64,000 nt of DNA from Sphingobacteriales bacterium (GTDB taxonomy: Bacteria; Bacteroidota; Bacteroidia; Chitinophagales; UBA2359), in assembly GCA_016711285.1 (NCBI GenBank), contig JADJTG010000013.1, forward strand, positions 226,001 through 290,000, written 5' to 3'. The notes under the pieces were generated by a model that was not told the origin of the DNA, ran no database searches, and saw only the letters and a program-made list of their open reading frames with translations. Positions 26,369 through 34,019 of this stretch are shown piece after piece. Position numbers and translations under genes: made by a program. Each line of letters starts with the position of its first letter. Position 1 is the first letter of the stretch.

Positions 26369-27394
26369 CTATCGCCACATATTTACTTCCGGCTGTAAGG
26401 TAATATCAAATTTTTGTTGCACTTCACTGATGATTTCCTGCGCTATATCATAAATATCGCCGCCTGCCGCACCGCCATAATTGACCAAAACCAATGCCTG
26501 CCGCTCGTGTACACCTGCCGCACCGCGCCGCAGTCCTTTTTTGCCGCATTGCTCAATCAACCAAGCGGCGGCTACTTTGACAGTTTGCGGATTGTTGCCG
26601 CTGTAATGCGGAATATTGGGATATGTTTGTTGTAAGGTATGCAGTTGTGAGAGAGGAATAAGAGGATTTTTAAAAAAGCTCCCTGCATTGCCTGTTTGTC
26701 GGGTATCGGGAAGTTTGGAACGCCGTATTTCGTTGATTGCCTCGCCAATATTGCGCAAATTTACCACCCCACCAAAGCGTTGTTCTAATACAGTGCGCAC
26801 ATCGCCGTAGTGCAGTACATATTCCGGCTGCTTGCGCAACTTTAATGTTACCGACACAATACACCATTGTTGCTGATACTCGGGTGTTTTGAAAATGCTG
26901 TGGCGATAGCCGAAATGACAGTCGGTGGCGGTAAAAGTGTGTGTACGGGTTTGGCGGAGGTGGACGGCTTCGAGTGCCTGAAAAGTGTGGCACAATTCTA
27001 CGCCATAAGCTCCTATGTTTTGAATGGGGGCAGCTCCGACTGTACCCGGAATCAGCGATAAATTTTCAATGCCGCCCCAGCCGCGCTCTATGCAATACCA
27101 CACCAATTCGTTCCAAAGCACGCCACCGCCTGCTTGTATCCATACTTCTTGGGCGGTTTCGCGCACTGTAGCAATGCCGCCGATATTATTCTTTAATATC
27201 AGGGCATCAATGGCGGGTTGCAAAAGCAATATATTGCTTCCACCGCCCAATATCAGTACTTTTTGATGTTGGGCGGTGGAAGTTTGCAGCAGTTGCCTTA
27301 ATTGTGCTGTATTGTCGAAGGCAGCAAAATAATGCGCTTGTGCATCAATTCCGAAGGTATTGAAGTGGCGAAGCGATTGATTTTCTATTATCAT
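26369..27394 (-). CDS. murB: UDP-N-acetylenolpyruvoylglucosamine reductase
   Basis: 341 residues, the longer (type I, E. coli-like) MurB. It reduces enolpyruvyl-UDP-GlcNAc to UDP-MurNAc with NADPH and FAD for peptidoglycan precursors. Visible motifs are HFNTFGIDAQA near the start, ILGGGSNILLL for FAD, GTVGAAPIQNIGAYGVEL, FGYRHSIFK, the active-site Ser region NAGSFFKNP and LQPEVNMW with the Glu at the end. It lies 30 bp after dnaJ on the same strand and probably shares that transcript. Confidence 0.96.
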   Translation of the reverse strand: MIIENQSLRHFNTFGIDAQAHYFAAFDNTAQLRQLLQTSTAQHQKVLILGGGSNILLLQPAIDALILKNNIGGIATVRETAQEVWIQAGGGVLWNELVWYCIERGWGGIENLSLIPGTVGAAPIQNIGAYGVELCHTFQALEAVHLRQTRTHTFTATDCHFGYRHSIFKTPEYQQQWCIVSVTLKLRKQPEYVLHYGDVRTVLEQRFGGVVNLRNIGEAINEIRRSKLPDTRQTGNAGSFFKNPLIPLSQLHTLQQTYPNIPHYSGNNPQTVKVAAAWLIEQCGKKGLRRGAAGVHERQALVLVNYGGAAGGDIYDIAQEIISEVQQKFDITLQPEVNMWR

Positions 27395-27424
27395 TGCGGG
27401 GGTGTGGCTGCTACCCTATTGTTA

Positions 27425-28570
27425 CTAACTGAAATAATCTTTCACTTTATCAAAAAATCCTTTGTCGGATTTGTCGCCTCTGGGCTGAAAATTCGGATAA
27501 TTGCGCATTTTTTCTACGGCTTTGCGCTCTTCATCATTGAGGCTTTTCGGAATCCATACTTTTACCTTCACTAATTGGTCGCCGCGTTGGTAGCTGTTGA
27601 GTATGGGCAAGCCCTTATTGCGCAGTTTTAAAATAGTACCCGACTCCGTGCCCGGTGTAATTTTTATTTTTGCTTTGCCGTCCAAGGTAGGAATATCCAC
27701 CGTAGTGCCCAATACGGCATCGGCAAAAGTGATGTAAAGGTCGTATAAAATATGTTCGCCTTCGTGCTGCAAATATTCGTGCGGCAACTCTTCTATGACA
27801 ATAATTAAATCGCCCGCTCTGCCGCCGCGCTCGCCCATATTGCCTTTGCCGCTCATAGATAGCTGCATACCTTCGCTCACACCGGCAGGAATATCAATGC
27901 TGATAGTTTCGTCGCCGTATTCTACGCCGCTACCTTTGCAGGTATCGCATTTGTTGGTGATGGTGCGCCCTTCGCCGTTGCAAGTGGGGCAGGTGCTGAT
28001 GGTTTGCATGGCACCGAGCATCGTTTGTGTTACGCGGCGCACCTGACCACTGCCATTACAAGTGCTGCAAGTGCCAAAGCTTTTGCTGTCTTTTGCTCCA
28101 CTGCCGCTACAAGTGTGGCAAGCTACCTGTTTGCGAACTTTTACTTTTTTCTGTGCGCCGTTGGCGAGTTCTTCTAAGGTGAGTTTTACTTTGATGCGCA
28201 AATTAGAGCCGCGCGGCGGTCCGGCTTTTTGGCTGCGTCCGCCGCCTCTGCCACCGCCAAAAAAATCGCCGAAAATATCACCGAAATTTTCAAAGATGTC
28301 TTCAACGTTCATACCGCCGCCTGCGCCGCCAAAGCCGCCCTGCCCGTTTACGCCCCCATGACCAAAACGGTCGTATTGGGCTCGTTTTTGTTCGTCGCTC
28401 AATATTTCATAAGCTTCGGCGGCTTCTTTGAATTTGTCTTCTGCCACTTTGTCACCCGGATTGCGGTCGGGGTGATATTGCAATGCTACCTTGCGATATG
28501 CTTTTTTGATTTCGTCAGCAGTAGCTCCTTTGGCAACGCCTAATATCTCATAATAATCTCTTTTTGCCAT
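27425..28570 (-). CDS. dnaJ: Chaperone DnaJ
   Basis: 381 residues. The J domain at 1-70 with the HPD motif (YHPDRNPGD) stimulates DnaK. A Gly/Phe-rich region (about 75-120) and a zinc domain with the repeats CHTCSGSG, CSTCNGSG, CPTCNGEG and CDTCKGSG (about 150-225) follow, then the client-binding C-terminal domains. It is 92 bp after grpE. dnaK is not in the window. Confidence 0.97.
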   Translation of the reverse strand: MAKRDYYEILGVAKGATADEIKKAYRKVALQYHPDRNPGDKVAEDKFKEAAEAYEILSDEQKRAQYDRFGHGGVNGQGGFGGAGGGMNVEDIFENFGDIFGDFFGGGRGGGRSQKAGPPRGSNLRIKVKLTLEELANGAQKKVKVRKQVACHTCSGSGAKDSKSFGTCSTCNGSGQVRRVTQTMLGAMQTISTCPTCNGEGRTITNKCDTCKGSGVEYGDETISIDIPAGVSEGMQLSMSGKGNMGERGGRAGDLIIVIEELPHEYLQHEGEHILYDLYITFADAVLGTTVDIPTLDGKAKIKITPGTESGTILKLRNKGLPILNSYQRGDQLVKVKVWIPKSLNDEERKAVEKMRNYPNFQPRGDKSDKGFFDKVKDYFS

Positions 28571-28662
28571 TGAATAATTGTAGTTGTATTTTGTATAAAA
28601 ATTGCAGCAACTAAGTACTGCTTTTTTGCTGCAATACCGATGCTGCTTGTGGTGGTGGAGTG

Positions 28663-29250
28663 CTATTTGCCAACCACTACTTGAGCAAAGCGGATAATTT
28701 TATCGTTCAGCCAATAACCTTCTTCTACTACATCTATTACTTTTCCTTTCATGCTATCGTCAGGAATGGGTACTTCGGTGATGGCAGAGTGGAGTTCGGG
28801 GTCAAAAACTTCGCCCACAGCGTGCATCTTTTTTAAGCCGCGCTGCTCTAAAATACGGCTGAGTTTGTGATAAATCAACGCAAAACCCTCGCTTGCTGTT
28901 GTTTCTATCTGAACGCCTTCGGCTTTGAAAGCGCGTTCAAAATCATCTAAAACCGGCAGCAATTGCTGAATAACCTCCTGTGAGGCGTTTTGCAGCCACT
29001 CTACGCGCTCTTTGGCACTGCGCCTTTTATAATTGTCGAATTCGGCATACAAACGCAAACATTTATCTTTCAGTGCTGCATTTTCTTCTTGTAATTTTTC
29101 GAGGAGTTCTGTTTCCTGTTGTTCGGTAGTTTCTGTTGTGTTGGATACTTCCGCAGGGCTTTCCGATTCGGGTGTTGCTGTGGTGTTGTCGTTGTTTTTA
29201 GGTTCGTCCTGTATCATTTCCAAAATATTTTTCTTAATTTTTTTAAACAT
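28663..29250 (-). CDS. grpE: Nucleotide exchange factor GrpE
   Basis: 195 residues. A polar, Thr/Glu/Asn-rich N-terminal stretch (about 1-50) precedes a long coiled-coil helix and the family block RLYAEFDNYKRRSAKERVE. The C-terminal beta domain has FDPELHSAI and the ending GYWLNDKIIRFAQVVVGK. GrpE removes ADP from DnaK. It precedes dnaJ and murB in one leftward cluster. About 300 bases upstream (to 29551) hold no gene; they contain the terminator of the next gene and no promoter I could fix. Confidence 0.95.
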   Translation of the reverse strand: MFKKIKKNILEMIQDEPKNNDNTTATPESESPAEVSNTTETTEQQETELLEKLQEENAALKDKCLRLYAEFDNYKRRSAKERVEWLQNASQEVIQQLLPVLDDFERAFKAEGVQIETTASEGFALIYHKLSRILEQRGLKKMHAVGEVFDPELHSAITEVPIPDDSMKGKVIDVVEEGYWLNDKIIRFAQVVVGK

Positions 29251-29481
29251 AAAACTTGCTGTTTATAATGTGGATAAAGCAAACTTTTCTGTATATTTTG
29301 TTCTTTTTTTGCCTCAAAGAAAATCAAAAATGACAAAAATACAGTATGTAAGTTCAAAATTATCCTTAAATTATTTGTTCAAAAGGCTTGCCATGTGTAT
29401 AAAAGTGTCAGTTTGGCAGATTTTTTTTATAAAAGTATTCTTTGATTGCTTGATATCAAATGTGTTGCTTGTATAAAATAC

Positions 29482-29512
29482 AAAAGCCTCGCTGTATTTG
29501 GGCGAGGCTTTT
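29482..29512 (-). terminator. Rho-independent terminator of the phospholipase-D-like gene
   Basis: AAAAGCCTCGC (29482-29492) pairs perfectly with GCGAGGCTTTT (29502-29512), an 11-bp stem with a 9-base loop. Read leftward, the stem is followed by GTATTTTAT. It lies 40 bp past the stop of the gene that starts at 31768. Confidence 0.75.
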
Positions 29513-29551
29513 GTGTGGTAATAAGAGAGGATTTTTTTTAAAAAATAAAAA

Positions 29552-31768
29552 TTAAGGCAAGGCTCTGAATGAACGCATCAATACACCTTTGTCGCCTATT
29601 TTTATCAGCACCCAATAAGTGCCTGCTACAAAATTATTTACATTTAATGTAGTGTTGCTGCTGCCCGCGATTGTTCCTAAATTTACATCGCTGCCCACTT
29701 GCTGTCCGTTGATGTTCAAAATGCGGTAGCTCACTTCGGCGGCTTCTGCCAACTCTATTGATATGTTTACGGGTTGTTGTTTGCTGATGATATTCGGGAA
29801 TAAAGTAGCTGTTGCACCTTCCAAAGTAGCTACTATTGGTACGCCCACATAGCAATCCCCATTGGTTACTTCGCACCAACGTTGTGTAAATTCCTGATAA
29901 TACAAATTGGCAATGCCCGCATCGTGGATAAGCAACAGATTCTCGTCATTACGGCTTTCTGCTCCTGCCGACCAGTTGAAAGAGCCGGTGGCTACAATGG
30001 GGTCGGACAAAAGGGCGGCGGCATCTACGATGGCGTATTTGTGGTGGATTTGTCCGGCGGCTTCGTGCGGCATTACATCTACACCTACGGTATTGGTCAA
30101 AAAGCTGTATTCGCTGCCCTGATCGTTGATATTCTCCATCAAGCCGTGTACCGTTACATCATCATTAAATTCTTGTGCGATGGCACTGCCTACTCCGTCC
30201 AAAGTCATAGAAAGAATGGCGAAATCTAAGGTTTCATCGGCACTTTCAATGGTGCGTGTGATAGCGGCGGCGGCATAGTCGGTGGGCGAAAAATACACTT
30301 CTACTTTTTTGCCGTTGATGTTGAGTTGTGTGGGCGTATTGGCAGATTTTGTATTGCCAAAATGTGCGCTGAATATACCCGGCGTGTCGCCGCTGCCGCC
30401 CCACATTTCTTCAAATTCCAACGTATAAACCTTTGCCAGCGATTGGTCTTGTATAAAAATAGTATTGTTGTAATCATCGCCGATATTTTCGTCTGTCCAG
30501 TTCATAGAGCCGCCCATTACCCACGAGCCGTCTTCTGAAGCCACATCTATTACCATAAATTTATTGTGCATCAAATCGTCGCCATTGCCGCTCAATACCT
30601 GAAAATCCGCAACACCGTCTTGCAATGCTGAATTTAAAGTACCTGCATCGTAAATGTAGCGCACGCGTACTCCTCTATCAACGGCGGCATTCAAAGCCTC
30701 TACCAAAGGTGCGCGCGAATTATTATACACTGCCACATCAATAGTTGCTTGGGCACTGTTGATAAACTCTATTAATTTTTGTTCCATTTGAGGACCGGCA
30801 AGATAAGTAGCGGCTGTTGTAGTAGCTACGGTAGGGTCAATGGAGTGATTAAAATATACCTGCATTGCACCTGTAGAATTAGAAGCCGTAACATATATGC
30901 CCGTAGCTGCGGTAGTTTCTGCATCGTTGGGAGCAACAGAGTAAGGTTGTATATAATAAACAGTGGCAGGCTGCAAATTATTAAGCGTAAACTGATGCAA
31001 AGTGCCTTCCTGACTATTCGTTTGGTTGCCCAATTCCAAAGCAGGCGTAAGCCCATAGCGCACACCTGATGATGATGAAATATTGGTTTCCCAACTAAAT
31101 GTGAGGCTGTTGTTGGTAATGTTTGAAACTTCGGGTGTAGAAAGAATATAAAAATCAGACGACACCAAAAAATCTGCATCGCTGCGCGGCAGTATTTGTA
31201 CCGCTCCGTTGAACTGGCTCGAAATACCCACTAAATCTGCTTCAAACAAAGGCAATTGCTCGCCGATAAGCGGATGTCCGGTGCGCACATAAATAGTACC
31301 CGTTTCGCCGTTGTTGTCTGTAAAATTGTAATTGCCTACACCAATGGTGCTGCCTGCTTCGTCAAAAGTAACATTATTCACTTGTATCAACTTCGCTTCG
31401 TTGATGCCTCCCACTTCCGAAGGCGGCACGACCAAAGGTGTAACACTATTGCCTGTAGAAAGTACGGACGTATTGGAAGTAGCCGTTAATTGCATCAATC
31501 CCTGAAAAATGCCCATTGCTCCGGTGAGTTGCACTTCATCGCCTACATTCCAGAGGCTCGTAATGGCAGGATCATATACCGGAATAGCCGCAGTAGCATC
31601 TTGTACATACCGAATCGGACCCAATTCTTGTCCGTTCAATACAATACCTTTAATCGTGATACCAGTAGTGCCTTGTGCTTCCAAGCGAGCTTCGGCAATG
31701 GATATTTGCGCCTGCAACTTCCATGAAAAGCACAAAACCAAAATGATAGATAATAATTGTCTGCTCAT
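29552..31768 (-). CDS. Secreted phospholipase-D-like protein with OB-type domain and T9SS tail
   Basis: 738 residues. A signal peptide (to LQAQ) leads to an OB-fold-like region (about 25-200: GITIKGIVLNGQELGPIRYVQDATAAIPVYDP, WNVGDEVQLTGAMG), then a fibronectin-like domain (about 205-300). Two PLD domains follow with HxK motifs HNKFMVID (about 400) and HHKYAIVD (about 590), each followed by GS.NW/GSFNWS; both HKD halves look intact, apart from the Asp coming 5 residues after Lys. The end (VSYRILNINGQQVG...FVAGTYWVLIKIGDKGVLMRSFRALP) is a type A T9SS tail. It probably cleaves phosphodiester bonds outside the cell; whether lipid or DNA is the target is unknown. Confidence 0.85.
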   Translation of the reverse strand: MSRQLLSIILVLCFSWKLQAQISIAEARLEAQGTTGITIKGIVLNGQELGPIRYVQDATAAIPVYDPAITSLWNVGDEVQLTGAMGIFQGLMQLTATSNTSVLSTGNSVTPLVVPPSEVGGINEAKLIQVNNVTFDEAGSTIGVGNYNFTDNNGETGTIYVRTGHPLIGEQLPLFEADLVGISSQFNGAVQILPRSDADFLVSSDFYILSTPEVSNITNNSLTFSWETNISSSSGVRYGLTPALELGNQTNSQEGTLHQFTLNNLQPATVYYIQPYSVAPNDAETTAATGIYVTASNSTGAMQVYFNHSIDPTVATTTAATYLAGPQMEQKLIEFINSAQATIDVAVYNNSRAPLVEALNAAVDRGVRVRYIYDAGTLNSALQDGVADFQVLSGNGDDLMHNKFMVIDVASEDGSWVMGGSMNWTDENIGDDYNNTIFIQDQSLAKVYTLEFEEMWGGSGDTPGIFSAHFGNTKSANTPTQLNINGKKVEVYFSPTDYAAAAITRTIESADETLDFAILSMTLDGVGSAIAQEFNDDVTVHGLMENINDQGSEYSFLTNTVGVDVMPHEAAGQIHHKYAIVDAAALLSDPIVATGSFNWSAGAESRNDENLLLIHDAGIANLYYQEFTQRWCEVTNGDCYVGVPIVATLEGATATLFPNIISKQQPVNISIELAEAAEVSYRILNINGQQVGSDVNLGTIAGSSNTTLNVNNFVAGTYWVLIKIGDKGVLMRSFRALP

Positions 31769-31954
31769 TTTTTTGTTGTATTTGAATGTTTTTTTTAAAA
31801 AAAGGAATACTTGTTTTTATAACTATACTACAATGATGGCTTTTCTTTTTTTGTTTTAAACAAGTTTCCAACTGCAAAATAAAGCATTTAAAACCAATAT
31901 GTAATTGATTTTAAGAAAAGATAACAAAGTAAAGAAGTAAAAATTATTCTTTTT

Positions 31955-33106
31955 TTAAGCCCAAGCAAAAAAACGCTGTAAGGATTTGGCAATGCGTTGT
32001 TTGAGCAGATGCACCCAATTTTTATTCATGCAAGGTTTTTCGATAACTATAAAATATAAAGCACCCACTACCAAAATAATAGGTAACACCATAATAGATT
32101 GTAATAGCACATACGCCGCCCACGATACAGGAATGGCAAGTGCCGTAAATTTGGTAGTGATAATGATAATATATAAATGCAATAAATAAATAGAATAACA
32201 CATACCTCCGATGACAGTCAGCCAAGTACGAGATAAAAAAGTCCGCAGATGTATATTAAAAAGGGTATAATAAAAAATAGGAATGATTAATATTGGAAAA
32301 AATGCTTTTTCGGCGGGTGTATTACCTAAGGTAAAAAACACAAAAGCTGCTGCTGCTGCTGCTGCTACTTCTATCCAAGCACTGCGGCGTTGAACCGACT
32401 GTGTGCTGTAGAGGTCTGCCATCAATAAACCTACCGCAAAAAACTGTATGTAACCGATTAATGAAAAGAACGGCATCGTGACCACATAATTGAAACCAGA
32501 AAAAAACAAAATTGCCGATATTAAAATCCCCATACGTTTACGAAAGTCTGAAATCATAAACACATTGCATAAAAAAGGGGCAAGCAGATAAAATTGTATT
32601 TCTACTTCCAAACTCCACGTGACACCGTTGATGAGCGGTAAATGTTCGGGATAGATAAAATTGCTTACATAAAAAAGTGAAGCAAAAAAATGGGGTAATA
32701 ATGCACCGAAACTGTCGTGTCCGGTGATGATGTTCAATGCAAAAAACAGCAACAACGACAAAATATAAGGCGGCTCTAAACGTGTCAGCCGCCTTATATA
32801 ATAATCTTTGAGTATTACAGGTGTACCTTGTTGGCGAAACTGCTGTATGAAAGGCAATGCCAATACAAAACCACTAATGGCAAAAAACAACTCTACTCCT
32901 TTGTTGAAGCCGCCCGCTACCCAATTCAATACAATATTTTCTTCAAAAGTATCTGTACCCAATGGGTGTAACTGTTTAAAATTCAAATGATTGACCAAAT
33001 GAAACAACACCACTGTTAGTACGGCAACAAAGCGCAATCCGTCAATTTCAGGAATAAAACGACCTGAAGATGTAGTTCTGGATAAATGATTGCGCCAATT
33101 AAACAT
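31955..33106 (-). CDS. Acyltransferase family 3 membrane protein (OafA/YrhL type)
   Basis: About 383 residues from the ATG at 33106 (MFNWRNHLSRTTSSG). The frame is open to an ATG at 33232, but those 42 residues are not typical. The start of the family pattern FIPEIDGLRFVAVLTVVLFHLVNH is followed by GVELFFAISGFVL and RRLTRLEPPYILSLLL, with about ten membrane helices. These enzymes transfer acetyl or other acyl groups to cell-surface glycans. Substrate unknown. It lies between a phospholipase-D-like gene and an SCP2 gene on the same strand. Confidence 0.85.
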   Translation of the reverse strand: MFNWRNHLSRTTSSGRFIPEIDGLRFVAVLTVVLFHLVNHLNFKQLHPLGTDTFEENIVLNWVAGGFNKGVELFFAISGFVLALPFIQQFRQQGTPVILKDYYIRRLTRLEPPYILSLLLFFALNIITGHDSFGALLPHFFASLFYVSNFIYPEHLPLINGVTWSLEVEIQFYLLAPFLCNVFMISDFRKRMGILISAILFFSGFNYVVTMPFFSLIGYIQFFAVGLLMADLYSTQSVQRRSAWIEVAAAAAAAFVFFTLGNTPAEKAFFPILIIPIFYYTLFNIHLRTFLSRTWLTVIGGMCYSIYLLHLYIIIITTKFTALAIPVSWAAYVLLQSIMVLPIILVVGALYFIVIEKPCMNKNWVHLLKQRIAKSLQRFFAWA

Positions 33107-33268
33107 ATTATTATGTTTGGAAAAAAAACGAATGCAAACATTGGGTATAATTCGCAAAAAATGAAACATAGCCGTTAAACGAACTTTTTTTGCTACTCCA
33201 CAAAAGTAAAGCCATTTTTTATGAAACGGCAAAAACTATAATTTAATCGTGCGCAAAATATTGTTTTT

Positions 33269-33610
33269 CTAATGCTTGTCCTTTTTGTACAGCCGTTCAA
33301 ACAAACCGATAAAACGCATCATTTCACCTAAATTGCTGATTTTGAGTTGCCCCATAAAAATTGCCATTTGCGGGTTGCGTTTGCCCAATTCTATTTCGGA
33401 ATACACCTCATCTTTTGCTTTTACCACACAATTGGCTGTGCCGTGCAGCCCTTCGCTTACAGTGCAATTTCCGTCTTTTAATTCTACTGTAAATTCTCCT
33501 CCTTCATCGCCCGAAATATCAAAGTGAAATATACTTTCCATTCCATCTTCGGCACGTTCCGGCTTAAAACGCTGCGGTAAGCTTTTAATAATATCTGATG
33601 CTTTTTGCAT
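33269..33610 (-). CDS. SCP2 sterol-binding domain protein
   Basis: 113 residues, a single SCP2-like domain: FHFDISGDEGGEFTVELKDGNCTVSEGLHGTANCVVKAKDEVYSEIELGKRNPQMAIFMGQLKISNLGEMMRF contains the family's G...ANC...D and the GKL/GQLKISG-like end. Such proteins bind lipids or hydrophobic ligands in the cytoplasm. No partner is evident. The role in bacteria is poorly known. Confidence 0.88.
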   Translation of the reverse strand: MQKASDIIKSLPQRFKPERAEDGMESIFHFDISGDEGGEFTVELKDGNCTVSEGLHGTANCVVKAKDEVYSEIELGKRNPQMAIFMGQLKISNLGEMMRFIGLFERLYKKDKH

Positions 33611-34019
33611 AATAAAATAAATAAAAATATAAAATAAATAAAAATATAGGTATAAATACTATTAAAAAAGTCATACAATATTTATGACATAAAAATTGTA
33701 TATGTTTTTTTTGGGAATGATAATGAATGAATTATACACAAAACTACATAAATTTACAAATGTTCTAAATATAAAGCCTGTAAATTCATTCTTTTATATG
33801 AAGAACAATCCATTTTCTACTTATAAAAATTTTTAGAAACTCCGCAAAAATTAAATAACTTTATGTCTTTATATACAATTTACTGTATTTGATTATCAAT
33901 GAGTTAATTGTAATGAAAATAAAAATGTAAAAGTTGGTATTGTTTTTGTTTTATGCTTCAAGTCAAGTTATTTAAAATAAGAAGAATATAAAATAATATA
34001 ATTAAAGAAAGCCTGCCTT
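33611..34019. other. A+T-rich gap of about 410 bases
   Basis: Between the SCP2 gene and the OmpA-type gene, which diverge. Very A+T-rich. I see no gene, no hairpin of note and no clean TTTG/TAnnTTTG promoter, although promoters for both divergent genes must lie here. Confidence 0.5.
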
